NCBI RefSeq assembly: GCF_018143015.1 | Contig: NC_054753.1 | Location: forward strand, 26,612,462-26,676,461 | Source: Lytechinus variegatus | Lineage: Eukaryota > Echinodermata > Echinoidea > Temnopleuroida > Toxopneustidae | Direction of reading: 5' to 3' | DNA length: 64,000 bases | In this document: one piece after another, positions 12,705-23,374 of the stretch | How the letters are laid out: every line of letters begins with the position of its first letter | Numbering within the stretch: position 1 is the stretch's first letter | The notes under the pieces: generated by a model | Database searches by the model: none | What the model was told of the DNA's origin: nothing | What the model saw: the letters and a program-made list of their open reading frames with translations, nothing else | Made by a program: the position numbers and the translations under genes

Positions 12705-13640
12705 CATACAGTGCGTATCAAGAGAAAAAAGTTTACACTTTGAAAAAATCCTGTAAAATTATACGTTTGTAATATCCTGAAGATTTTTCCACATTTTAAC
12801 AATGGTACAGATCCATTTAGGCAAATGACGATATAACTATGGAAAAATATTTCCGCCTGGGTGAGCACCACTTACTTTTGAAAAGTTAGTGAAAAATGAT
12901 TTGCGCAGAACTTTGAAATAGCTATGCGAATAAAAGTAAACCTTTATCATGAAGAACATAGCAAGTAAAGTTGATTTGAAGATATCTTTGACCTCTTTTA
13001 ACTTGTTTCCTTGCCCAATACACTCCGAAGAGTGCATTGCGCCCCGCCCCACTCCCCCACACACCAAGGCCATCAAGATGATATTTGATTTACACTGAGC
13101 TGTGATTTACATAAAATGAATTAGGCTTGATTTTCATTTTGTTAATCATTGTCAAGCTTGGGAAAAGCGTGGAGAAACAAGTATTAAATGAAAAATTAAA
13201 TGTCAACCCACTTGAAATGATAAAAACCTAGTGAAAAAGGTGCTGGAGATGTCTGATGTAAACTTTTGTTCCGATTCAGTTATGTCCTCAGATCCAGCTG
13301 GCACAAAAAGGGTAAAAGTTGTGCTTACTAAGTGTTGAAATTTCAATTTGGGTGGCAAATTTGTTTAAAAATGCTGGTAGTAAAAATGTATCGCAGGGTA
13401 TATAAGCTTGATTTCGCCCTTTCCCCTTGACACTGCGTGAAAACAAGCATTTCTGCGAGCTTTACAAAAATGGACAGTGCTCACTCAAGTGTAACATTCT
13501 TTCAAAACTTTTACTTTCATTGGATAGATGAGACCCAACCCAAGATTATATGTGAAAAAAATTACCCATATGTTGTATATTTTTTAATTCCCAGAGCTTT
13601 TTCAAAGTGTAAACTTGTTTTTGATACGCACTGTATAATC
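12705..13640. repeat. Long inverted-repeat (foldback) element, about 935 bp
   Basis: TACAGTGCGTATCAA followed by AGTTTACACTTTGAAAAA near 12708-12750 is mirrored by TTTTTCAAAGTGTAAACTT, then TTGATACGCACTGTA, at 13598-13634. Weaker symmetry continues inward (GTGAGCACCACTT at 12862 against a GTGAGCACTGTCC-like sequence inverted at 13475). No transposase frame was found. Confidence 0.75.
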
Positions 13641-14352
13641 TTTTCGACTCGATGATCATGACAATCAGGCGCTAATGCTTTGAAACTCATGATTTTGCTT
13701 TGAACACCGTAAGGGTGGGTTTTCAATGGGATTACACTCACTCACAAAACAAAAGAAATCCAATAAATATATTGATGAACAATAAGATACCATGTTTAAC
13801 TATTAAGAAATAAAAAATTTCACACAAAAATCACACAATGATCGAGTGCAAGTTCACAGTATCCATGGGACTTTGAAAGGAAAATTTTAAAAGTTTTCAT
13901 TTCAAAAAGAGGTTTAAATGAAGAATATATTGTATGTTTACAATGTGTGCAAATAAATATTCTGATAATGAAAGATAAAAGAACTGTCTTGTGTTTTTTT
14001 ATATTTTACCTGGTCTTCATAAAGCAGTTGTGTCTCTCTTTCCTGGGTAAGTAAGAAATAAATTTGGATCACAGCTTTAAAATGAGCGTCTTATTCTTTA
14101 ATCTCCATATTGCTTCCTAACACTCATAAATGCAAGAAGAGTTTCAGAAATTAAAGAGCAAATATGCATGTGTATAATCCTTTGAAATTATAATAGCAGA
14201 CTCTATATGGGAAGGGGCTTTGGGACTGATTTTACTCCCTTTTTATCCTCACTCCCGTGATAATCCCCTGCGAACAAATTTTCTAAACATGTGTATGCCC
14301 TAGCATAAACTCTATACAGCAAATGAAATCATTTAGAAATGTTGAAACATAT
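13641..14352. other. Intergenic, nothing recognised
   Basis: AT-rich sequence without supported features. Confidence 0.4.
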
Positions 14353-14660
14353 GTAATAATAATAATAATAATTGGCATTTATATAGCGCTTTATCAATCT
14401 ACGACTGTTCAAAGCGTCTCACAATTATTATTACCCGGTCACTGGATTCATAGCATTCCAAACAGCCTGTTAGGCGCACACTTGCTAAACCAACCACAAT
14501 GACGATTGTTTCCTACCGGTACCTAATTAGCACCTGGGTGAGAGTGGCAAAGTGTGGATTGACGCCTTGCCAAAGGGCGCTAGGCCATGGTGGGATTCGA
14601 ACACACGACCCTCTGATTACAAGGCGAGAGTCAGAACCGCTACACCACGGCGCTTCCACA
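14353..14660 (-). repeat. tRNA-derived SINE, copy A
   Basis: On the minus strand the element starts with a tRNA-like head, GCGCCGTGGTGTAGCGG, which resembles an A box. A B-box-like GTTCGAATCCC follows. It ends in the 'agcgctatataaatgcc' tail and (ATT)n. The head has lost tRNA folding constraints, so this is a retroposon and not a tRNA gene. Confidence 0.9.
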
Positions 14661-15756
14661 TTTTGTTCTAAATGTAACAATTACAGATGGATGGCTGGAT
14701 ACTAACTTAATACATTCAAGTGATGTTGAATAATTATTCTTCATTAGATTGACTTCGTAATCAAAATATTTATATATATAAATAATTGCTTTTCATTAAT
14801 TGCATTCTGACAACTTCACATTTTGTTCTAAATGAAAATCATGTTGTAGGTCTTTAAAGCCTATGATTACACAGCCATTTGATAAAAGAAATATTGGCTT
14901 GGCTTGGAATTTACTCAATTTTCTTGTTGCTTGCTGGCAACATACATGAATACTGAATGAATTTGTGTGTCACTATGCTCAAATTTATTACACAACTGCT
15001 TTTTTATCAAATTGATTAAAATGCATTTCTTCCAAAGTGTAAATATGCAATATAAAGTGTTTTTTTTCTGAAAAACAACAAACTAAAACTTCATATTGCA
15101 CCTGGAAGTGGCAAAACGTCAAAGGAAGAACTTTTCTCTTCTGTTTTTATGAAGGCGGGGGTAAACGCTATTCAATATGATTTCATCAGACAGTCAACGT
15201 TGCATGTGAATTCAACTGCTTTTGTTTGATATTTGAGGGATTACAATCAAATATATCCCCAAAGTATCCCGCAAATGAGGATATAAAAACAATACAAATT
15301 CATCAGATGCCATACAAAGCTCAGGCGACGATTTCTTGAGAATTTTAGACGAACCCGACTTTTCTTTCAAAGGACGAGAGATTAATGTAAATGATACATG
15401 CTTATCTGCATGCTGTGAGCAATCTTACAGTCTAGTTTTCCTTTTTTTAGATCGGACTCAGAAATTGAAAACTGTCACAGATATCACTGTTGGAAACAAC
15501 CTTGAGAGCTTATAGACACCTCATTTCCTCATTCAGACTCTGATGTATTTAAAATTGGCATTTGAAATACCAACTGTGGTTTTTTTGTATGAATATGGAT
15601 GCATGTCTGTGGAAATATGAGAGAATAATTCATGACTAGAAAGGCTCAGAGGAAAATTAATTGCTTCTTTTTCATAGCACCCCCCCCCCCTTCCTCCCCC
15701 AAAGGTAATATCCGGTTGGTCTATTGTGCAAATACACATGATGTAGTACCATAAAT
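14661..15756. other. Intergenic, nothing recognised
   Basis: Unique-looking AT-rich sequence with a C tract near 15680. 'cttcacattttgttctaaatg' occurs at both 14653 and 14813, a possible local duplication. Confidence 0.4.
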
Positions 15757-16150
15757 ACTGCTTAAAGGTATTGTTTAACTTTGTGAGCAGCCAATTTAAA
15801 AAATTCTCAAACCAAGATGAAACATGTGTATACAAGTGCATGTATTAGAACTAATAAACCATGAAAACAACCATTATTGAGAATGAAAAGCTAAAACTAC
15901 AAGGCAAAGCCCGATTTTGTAAATAGGCGTCTTATAGACACCTAAATAGTACACATAAGTGTATGGGATGAAATTAAGATGGTGTTTCTGGTCACTTTAT
16001 ATTTCAATTTTTGAAGCACTAAATAATTATTTTTGAACGCAATTTTTTCTGGGTTTCATTTTTGTAACATATCGCAGACACAGGTGACAAGTGTGACCAT
16101 CTAGCTCAGATTTTTTAAAAGTCAAACCAATGTTAGCCAATCACTTTAAG
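15757..16150. repeat. Dispersed repeat, copy 1 (also at 25585 and 55830)
   Basis: Begins CTTAAAGGTATTGTTTAACT and runs to about 16150. It is about 90% alike by eye to 25585-25945 and more diverged from 55830-56050. Function unknown; probably a non-autonomous transposon. Confidence 0.85.
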
Positions 16151-16564
16151 TGAAATAAACACACCATGTAGATTTGGTGTGCTTTAATAAATGTTCTGAA
16201 TATACACACTAGGACTTGATACAATTGAGGGGGAAGGGCATTGGTGTACACATTTATGGCCAGAAAAATGTTTTTAAAAAGGATGTTCTAGTGGAATGAG
16301 ATCAGGGGCGGCGGAGCGAAGTTGAAAGTGGGGAGGGGGCACAGGGAGAAAAGAACACATTTTCTTGTGAAAAGGGCACCATCTTAAAACAAAGAAAAAA
16401 TAATGATCTGACCACAGTGTCATTTGGGGGATTTTTTTTTGGGGGGGGCTAGATATGTCGTATCACGTAAATTTAAAAGCTGCGAGCGAGCATTCTTATA
16501 ACGAAAATCCAAGTTTTTTAAAGCTTTTGACAACTAGTATGAAACAAGTGGAATGCCTCTGGCC

Positions 16565-17481
16565 GTCTCACCTGCATCACGCGATTCAACATAGCAGCAG
16601 TGTTGACGTTGAAAACTACTATAACTTGCACAAGATGTTCAGTGATACTTGGTTACTCTTATTTCCACGTTTTATGAACTAGACCAATACACTTTACAGA
16701 GATAGGATGGTAATTCAACAAATACCCCCAATGTGGCCAAAGTTCATTGACCTCACATGACCTTTGACCTTGATCATGTGACCTGAAACTTGCACAGGAT
16801 ATTCAGTGATACTTGATTACTCTTATGCCCAAGTTTCAAAAGTCAGATCAATAAACTTGCGAAGTTATGATGGTAATTCAATAGATACCCCCATTATGGC
16901 CAAAGTTCGTTGACCTTTGACCTTAATCATGAGACCTGAAACTAGCACAAAATGTTCAGTGATGCTTGATTACTATTATGTCCAAGTTTCATGAATCAGA
17001 TCCATAAACTTTCAAAGTTATGATGGGAATTCAACAGATACCCCCAATTCGGCCAAAGTTCATTGACCCTAAATGACCTTTGACCTTGGTCATGTGACGT
17101 GAAACTCATGCAGGATGTTAGGTGATACTTGATTAACCTTATGTCCAAGTTTAATGAACTAGGTCCATATGTTTTCTAAGTTATGATGACATTTCAAAAA
17201 CTTAACCTCAGCTTAAGATTTTGATGTTGATTCCCCCAACATGGTCTAAGTTCATTGACCCTAAATGACCTTTGACCTTGGTCATGTGACATGCAACTCT
17301 AATAGGATGTTTAGTAATACTTGATTAATCTTATGGCCAAGTTTCATAAACTAGGTCTATATACTTTTTAAGTTATGATGTCATTTCAAAAATTTAACCT
17401 CAGGTTAAGATCTGATGTTGACGCCGCCGCCGCCGTCGGAAAAGCGGCGCCTATAGTCTCACTCTGCTATGCAGGTGAGAC
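16565..17481 (+). mobile_element. Non-autonomous element with tandem core and GTCTCACCTGCAT terminal inverted repeats (HINE/pearl-like)
   Basis: Left end GTCTCACCTGCAT (16565-16577) and right end ATGCAGGTGAGAC (17469-17481) are exact inverted repeats. The right end also makes a local hairpin (GTCTCAC near 17456 with GTGAGAC at 17475), as in Helitron/Helentron-type 3' ends. The core is four diverged tandem monomers of about 160-190 bp. Each carries 'gttcattgacc', 'tgacctttgacctt' and 'tgatacttgatta'. No protein is encoded. The Helentron-associated assignment is inference; a TIR transposon with internal satellite is the alternative. Confidence 0.8.
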
Positions 17482-18084
17482 AAAAACTGATCAATTTCCA
17501 CTTGTAAACAGTTGTCGAAATTATCAGATCATCTTTTTTTTTGTTAATCAACGATACGGTAACTTGGATTTTTTTAAACATTTGATTTATATCCATTTCT
17601 TGTGAAGCTGTTTGTAGAACAATAAAATATTGTCGTTGTAACTATGTAATATTAGGGAACATAATGCAACATTAAGGAAGATCATAATGAAATTGACTTT
17701 GCTTTTCTAACCATAAGACAAAAAGTTCACAGGTCGTCTGGTAAAGGGAAATGAAATAGGGACATTGTTGTGCAAAATAAAGTATTTAGCAGTGAACAAT
17801 TGACTAATGATTAGCTTATCTTCTTTGAAACGATTTTGAAGTTGAGTTCTCTTCCAGCTCTCTAACACTGATACAATTCTACAAACAGTATAGTATTTAA
17901 ATGCGAATGGAAATTAATTCCTCATATATTTCGAACAATTTTTTCTTATCAAGAAAACCCTGTTAAAAATCGTGCATCCTGCTTCATAGAATATGAAAAT
18001 GATGTAAATGTTATTAAGTGTTAAAAGAGGTACCGAGGTGGAACTGTTACCAAATTGCTTTTTACATTAAAGGTAATCCGTTGT
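17482..18084 (-). other. Probable 3' UTR/flank of the GPCR gene
   Basis: Downstream of the GPCR stop on the minus strand, AT-rich, no competing gene. The polyadenylation site was not determined. Confidence 0.4.
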
Positions 18085-19359
18085 TTAAGTAGGCTCAACT
18101 CGTCTTCTGAAATACATGCAAAAATTCCGAAGGATTTTCTCAGCGCCTGATCTAAAATTTTTGTTGCTCAAAATGAAAATGTAGGGTAATGAAGCCGGAT
18201 AGAGAGGAATAAAGAAGCCGAAAAGGTTGAGGAATCTTACAGGCCCCTTTTCAAAAATCGGGGTAAAAGACATAATGGCGGGTATAAAAGTAATTACAAG
18301 TACAATGTACATGAAGAACATCATCCTCATCAGTCGAAGCTCACTTTGTGCTAGGTCACGATTACGTCGAGCCTGAACGTTGAGGGCGCCTTGCCTTGTC
18401 CAACGGAATCGTGAACAGCAGGTTGAAGAGCAGTGGTTCGTGTCAGGTGAATCTCCGTTGTCCGAGATTACAGCTCTGGTTGAACCCTGCAATGAAGCTC
18501 TTCCTGCATCAAAACCTCCCGTGTCACTTATTTGGGCCCGCACATCATCATGTTTATCGGTGGACATGGTAGAAACGGTTGGCTCGTCGAATTGTTCACT
18601 CTGCTGACGAGCATCAGCATCGACATCAATGTCGTTCCTTTGCATATTTATCATAGCATTGTTGCCATTTCCTTCCACGCGCTTCCTGCTTGACCTGATG
18701 ACGCGAAGGGTTGCTATGTGCATGATGGGAACAATGATTACGGGGAAAAACCAAACGCAATTCAGAACGTAGCCTGCAGTCTGCAGTCTTTCATACACTT
18801 CAATTGAGTCGATGTAAACGTACAGGTCATAATAGAGAAATGCCCAGTAAGGGAACGCTGTGAGGATCGCTGCAAGCCAGAGTGATGCAATCACGCCGGC
18901 GATTCTCCGACGAGGGACACACCAAACCTGAAATGCTGTCTTTGGATGTGCTATCAGCAGGTATCGGTTGGTGGCAACTCCGCAAAGGCTGTACATCGAC
19001 AGCGCATTTCCGAGGTGCATAAAGGCCACGGAGGCATAATCAACTGCTACTGTTGTTCGGAGTTCATCGAAACGGACAAAAATCGTGATTATATAGATAG
19101 GGTTGATGATCGCGGATATTATGAGATTAACAATGCTTGTCTGCACCATGTAGATGTTCATTGAGTGTGTCCGTAATTGGGGATTCCTCCAGAATGTGAG
19201 CACTATCAAACCATTCCCGATGGCTCCGAAGAATGTCAAGAGAGTAAAAAATATGATAGCCACAACACTCAAGGACTCCCCTACGTCATAATCTATCCAG
19301 TCATAACTGAGAAAAGTGTAAAGACTTGAGTTGTTCATCTCCATGATTATGAAAGGCAA
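18085..19359 (-). CDS. Orphan rhodopsin-class G protein-coupled receptor, single coding exon
   Basis: The 424-residue seven-transmembrane receptor is expected in the plasma membrane. The N-terminus has an NNSS glycosylation site at 9-12. TM1 (about 31-57) has the expected GN pair (G48-N49). TM3 ends in ATNRYLLIAHP, with NRY (131-133) in place of DRY, a pattern typical of Tre1/moody/GPR84-like and melatonin-like orphan receptors. A hydrophilic third loop of about 120 residues (222-341) precedes TM6 (343-367, ITFIP in place of CWxP). TM7 ends in SLPYIF (390-395) in place of NPxxY. No cysteine is seen at the top of TM3 or in the second extracellular loop, so the usual disulfide appears absent. 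The acidic residue expected in TM2 is also missing (NLIISAI). The first ATG (19359) or the one at 19344 could be used. Intronless receptors of this kind are greatly expanded in sea urchins. The ligand is unknown. Confidence 0.9.
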   Translation of the reverse strand: MPFIIMEMNNSSLYTFLSYDWIDYDVGESLSVVAIIFFTLLTFFGAIGNGLIVLTFWRNPQLRTHSMNIYMVQTSIVNLIISAIINPIYIITIFVRFDELRTTVAVDYASVAFMHLGNALSMYSLCGVATNRYLLIAHPKTAFQVWCVPRRRIAGVIASLWLAAILTAFPYWAFLYYDLYVYIDSIEVYERLQTAGYVLNCVWFFPVIIVPIMHIATLRVIRSSRKRVEGNGNNAMINMQRNDIDVDADARQQSEQFDEPTVSTMSTDKHDDVRAQISDTGGFDAGRASLQGSTRAVISDNGDSPDTNHCSSTCCSRFRWTRQGALNVQARRNRDLAQSELRLMRMMFFMYIVLVITFIPAIMSFTPIFEKGPVRFLNLFGFFIPLYPASLPYIFILSNKNFRSGAEKILRNFCMYFRRRVEPT

Positions 19360-19477
19360 ATTGTAATCTTCTAACCCGAAGAAATCCTTTAGTCATGTTC
19401 ATAGGCAGTCTCCTCTGCAATTGTAGGTACCCTCTGCCATCTTAGTTGCAGCTTAGTGTAATTCCTCGCAGATTCAC
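19360..19477 (-). other. GPCR 5' UTR with probable splice acceptor
   Basis: On the minus strand CATGTTTACAG|GTGAATC gives a good acceptor at 19477/19478. The coding exon therefore likely starts at 19477 and a non-coding leader exon lies further upstream. Confidence 0.5.
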
Positions 19478-20685
19478 CTGTAAACATGGTAAAAGAGAGT
19501 TGAGTTTACAAATAATCAGAATATTTATAAAATGTATTATACGAAGGCCTTAAGATTTTTCTGTTTTTTTTTCTTGCGGAAAAAAGAGAAAATGATATGC
19601 TAGACATAATGGCGGTTTGTGCAAGAATAATCCCCAGGCCCCTGGAATAAAAGCAATGAATGTATTTCTGTGTGGTCCTGACTGATAAGAGCAATTCTTC
19701 AACATATCTAACGACCAATTAATAGGCCCGCAACGCCAACAATATGATGATTAATGCACTAGATCTCAAGGTTCCTATAAATGTTTTAGTACCGACGCCG
19801 TATCGAAGTGTAGCACCGGCCTCAAAACCACCCTTTTCTTTAATAGGCGTTTTAATAAATGGAAAGTATAATTCGTGAGCGAGTGGGATTTCTCCAGTAA
19901 TTTTAGAATATAACGCTCTGCGATTGAATGATTGCGAACAATCTTTCTAGCCAAAACGAATATACATGATTTAAGTGGTGATGGGGTAGGCTGGCCTCCA
20001 ATAACATAAAAGGATCATCAATTTAGCAGTGATTCCATTAAAAAACCCAGCGTAACAATGATTGTTAAAAGCCTCTCTAGAGCAGCTTTATGTAAGGGTT
20101 ACCGGTACTTGGGTAAAAGTATGGACAGTGTTAAATTATCATCATTCTATTTTTACACCACTGACCGTTATAGCTATCTCTTATCAATTCTTTGTGAAAT
20201 TTTTAATGTTACATTTCAGGAAACAGTAAGAAAAATATCCTAGTTAAAAACAAGGAGCTTCCTCCTTGATATAAAGTAGAATGAATATGAGCTTTTCGAA
20301 ATTTGTTAACAATAACAAAGACAATATTTTATTGAATGGAGAAAAAAATCCAGCGAGAGTTTAAAGAAGATGGGAAAAAGTTTTAAGTTTGGGGTTCACT
20401 CGAGAATGAAATGTGCACACTACAATCTCTGTGAAATTTCCACGCAGTCCGAAAGAACGGTATCAAAAACTCGTTTTTATCTCGTCTCTGATTTTACTTT
20501 GCAAACTTCATATTTTGACACCATGAAGAAGGCAAATTGCTCTTCTAATACATCTGATGAGCGACTTTCTTCTAATAACTTTCTGAAAACCAAATTTTTG
20601 TGTTGGCTATTTACACTCTATATAAATTGCAAGGGTTTTAATTGAATCAAGGTGGACTGTAGTTAGGGACAAATCAAGTTTGTGA
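19478..20685. other. Intergenic or GPCR 5' intron, nothing recognised
   Basis: No recognised repeat or gene. Short open frames at 20058 and 20370 match no family I know. Confidence 0.4.
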
Positions 20686-21262
20686 TTAAAGGACAATGAA
20701 ACCTTTGAAACAAGATAGCTTGTGTGAAAATAGTAAAATCAAAGAAACAGATCAAGGAAAGTTTGAGAAAAATTGGACAGATAATGAGACAGTTATAAAC
20801 ATTTGAATATTGCGATCACTAATGCTATGGAAATCCTCAAATTGGCAATGCGACAAAGATGTGTGATGTCACTTGTGAACAACTCTCCCCATTACTTTAG
20901 TATATACATGTATTTCACTTAAATTGCCTCTTCTATCAGTAAATCATGTGTTCTTTCTATACGGGGACATGTAATACAGATGTTTAAAGAATACATCATA
21001 GATAAAGAGTTTGTATTCCCATAATAAAAAGCAAAAAGAGACATTTTAAGGGTATTTTATAGTCCATCAAAGGGAAAGTTGTTCACATGTGACATCACAC
21101 ATCCTTGTCGCATTGCCAATGGCAGGATCTCCATATCATTAGTGATTGCAATATTCAAATGCTCATAACTTTCTCATTATTTGTCCGATTTTTTTTTCTT
21201 ATTATTTGATTATTCTGTTTCGACACAAGCCTACTTGTTCCAAAGGTTTCATTCCCCTTTAA
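20686..21262. repeat. Foldback MITE with long arms
   Basis: Left arm TTAAAGGACAATGAAACC; right arm ends GGTTTCATTCCCCTTTAA. Symmetry extends about 200 bp inward ('gatgtgtgatgtcac' at 20859 faces 'gtgacatcacacatc' at 21089). No coding frame. Confidence 0.9.
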
Positions 21263-21263
21263 C

Positions 21264-22075
21264 CCTACAAAGACTGGGGGGCTGATTCAGCCCCCCCCCC
21301 TCGACATTTTTTTTGCGATAAATCCGCCACGCAAATTTTTTTGACCGCGTCGCTCGCTGACTTTTTACTTCCAAGTCTCACGCAAATTTTGAGACCAAAA
21401 TTGTGACCCCCGGGTACGCGGTTCCGAAATTACGCAACATTTCGTAAGTGCATGCAGACCCAAAATTACTCAAAAACGTGAATTTGTGTACAAATCCAAT
21501 GCAAATAGTGTTTTAGCCAAAATTCATAAATGTATCATTATTTTTCCTTTTACTGCTTAAAATCAAATAATTTGATCGTTTTTATGGTCAAAATAAAGTC
21601 CCCGACAATTTCCATTAAAAAAACAATTAAAACAAAAAGTCGAAAAACAAAGAAATACATAAGAAATTTAGAAAACAATATAAGAAAATAAATGTGATGT
21701 TGAATTTTTTTTTAATGAATTTGATCAGATGCCTATCTAGAGTATATGAAGCAAAAATTAGCATTTCAGGGGCATAATTTTATTAATAAGAGCAAACTTA
21801 TGATTTTACGCATAAAACCGTGTAATTTTTCTCTTATTTCCTTTTTGCAGCGCCTTGAGCACATAATCAATGTGGATTTGGCGCTTTAGAAATACTCTCT
21901 ATTATTATTATTATTATCAACATGATCAATGAAACATGAGATTTTTTTTGCAGAATGTGGTGTTATAGTTTTGTAGATAATGCCATGGGTAACGTGTGTG
22001 CCAATATTCGTCGCGATCGCGCGATCGACGGCCGAGATCATAAGGGGGGGGAGCTGAATCCCCCAGTCTTCTTAG
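21264..22075. mobile_element. Non-autonomous element with GACTGGGGG terminal inverted repeats
   Basis: The left end reads CTACAAAGACTGGGGGGCTG then ATTCAGCCCCC. The right end reads GGGGGGGAGCTGAAT then CCCCCAGTCTTCTTAGG. About 810 bp and non-coding. A SINE-like 3' tail (GCGCCTTGAGCAC to ATT repeats, 21848-21917) is nested inside. Confidence 0.75.
21845..21917 (+). repeat. SINE/LINE 3' tail nested in the element
   Basis: GCAGCGCCTTGAGCACATAA then GGCGCTTTAGAAATACTC and (ATT)n, the same tail type as at 62215. Confidence 0.65.
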
Positions 22076-22189
22076 GCATCGAAATAGCCCAGTCTATTTG
22101 TGGGTAAGTGCAGTCCTGACAATTGATTTTTGCATCTTAAGGGATTTGAATTTGAATCCGAAATCGATTGGTCCCTAGAACTTTAATCT

Positions 22190-22625
22190 ACTTGGACCTG
22201 CAATTTAGATGTGCAGAGCGGTTTATTTCCAATTTGTCCAATTGCCAACTCGTCTACTACCATTTGGTCTACCATCAATTTGTCCAATCACCACATGGTC
22301 TACTTTCATTTAGTCTAATACCATTCCGTCTAATAACCAGTGGATCCAATGGCCATTTAGTCCATATATACTGTTAATTTTTGGTCTAATTGGACTAAGT
22401 GTTAATTGTGCAAACTGAATGAAAATGAAATGGATATTAGACCAACTGGTTGTGAGACGAAATGGCCATAGACGAACTAATGATTAGACGAAGTGATGAT
22501 TGGACCACATGGTTAATGGACCAAATGGTTGTAAGACGAAATGTTGATGGACGGGATGGCATTAGACTAAATGAAAGTAGACAATTTGGTGAGTGGACGA
22601 GTTGGCAGTAGACGAATGGGAAATT
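22190..22625. repeat. Palindromic array of degenerate 'TTTGGTCTA' units
   Basis: The left arm (about 22220-22390) is built of units such as CCATTTGGTCTACCATCAAT. The right arm (about 22430-22615) has the inverse (GACCAAATGGTTGTAAGACG). The outermost words are also mirrored: 'ccaactcgtctac' against 'agtggacgagttggcagtag'. The same unit family occurs at 43755-44175 and 50505-51075. Confidence 0.85.
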
Positions 22626-22689
22626 ACCGTGCAGAGCACCGTCCCTGGCCCATTATCGTTTTTAAAGTGGCTGGTGACTTATTCATAGA

Positions 22690-22870
22690 CCTGCATGTTT
22701 TGTAATAATAATGATTATGATAAAAATAAAAATAGCAAATTTTTAAATAGCGCTTTTCCAGAACGGCTGAGAGCGCTTTACAGCATATTATTAACCGTAT
22801 CAGACATCTGAGCAGGGCAACTTTGAAACATTGTTGCCTGCTTAAGACTGGGATCAAATTGCCGGTCAAT
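22690..22870 (-). repeat. Partial SINE, minus strand
   Basis: ATT-type tail (on + 'taataataatgattat'), then 'aatagcgcttttccagaacgg' and 'gagcgctttacagcatatta', ending in 'gactgggatcaaattgcc'. The tRNA-like head is lost or unrecognisable. Confidence 0.55.
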
Positions 22871-23230
22871 AAAATTCCAATTGTTTATCCACGGGCCCAA
22901 TTTATTGCCCGCTTCAGGAAAGTCAATGAGAAAATACGTGGAAATGTAGCTGGCAATAAAAAGCAGAGCTAGTATCCGGGTATTCTACGCGTTTTTGCAC
23001 GCGTCCTTGAACCTCGCAGTGCTATACGTCATAATGGTAATCAAGTTAAGACAACGCTGGATACTGCGTCCCCAGGCCAGGCCAGGGACGCGTCATTTCA
23101 ATTACGTCACAATGGTAAAGTTCAGAGGCCCAGTCTGCTCAACATGATAAACTAAGATTCTCATTCTAAAAATTTAAAATATCTAGATTTTAACGATTTT
23201 TGCTCTAGATGCCTGATTTGGTTAATAATA
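22871..23230. other. Intergenic, weak inverted repeat
   Basis: 'acgtcataatggtaa' (23028) and 'acgtcacaatggtaaag' (23105), with GGGACGCGT/ACGCGTCC words, suggest a small decayed element. No gene. Confidence 0.35.
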
Positions 23231-23370
23231 GCAATATTGACTGGCCTGGGGGCGAAAGGACATATATCGCCCTCACTATATTGATATCACCCTCGTCTGC
23301 GACTCGGGCGATATAAATCTAGTTTGGGCAATATATGTCGTATTGCCCCGAGGCCAGTCAATATTGCTTT
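23231..23370. repeat. Short hairpin MITE, about 140 bp
   Basis: GCAATATTGACTGGCCT at the left and AGGCCAGTCAATATTGC at the right are perfect inverses. ATATATCGCCC and GGGCAATATATG are near-inverse further in. Confidence 0.85.
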
Positions 23371-23374
23371 ATTA

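Noticed and set aside
14560..14657. Possible tRNA gene on the minus strand
   Set aside because: The A and B box sequences are present, but they sit at the head of a SINE body with a retroposon tail, and similar heads recur at 23.6, 28.5, 41.2 and 49.0 kb. The cloverleaf is not maintained.
18380..19164. Plus-strand open frames opposite the GPCR
   Set aside because: Shadows of the GPCR coding sequence, without any domain or splice context.
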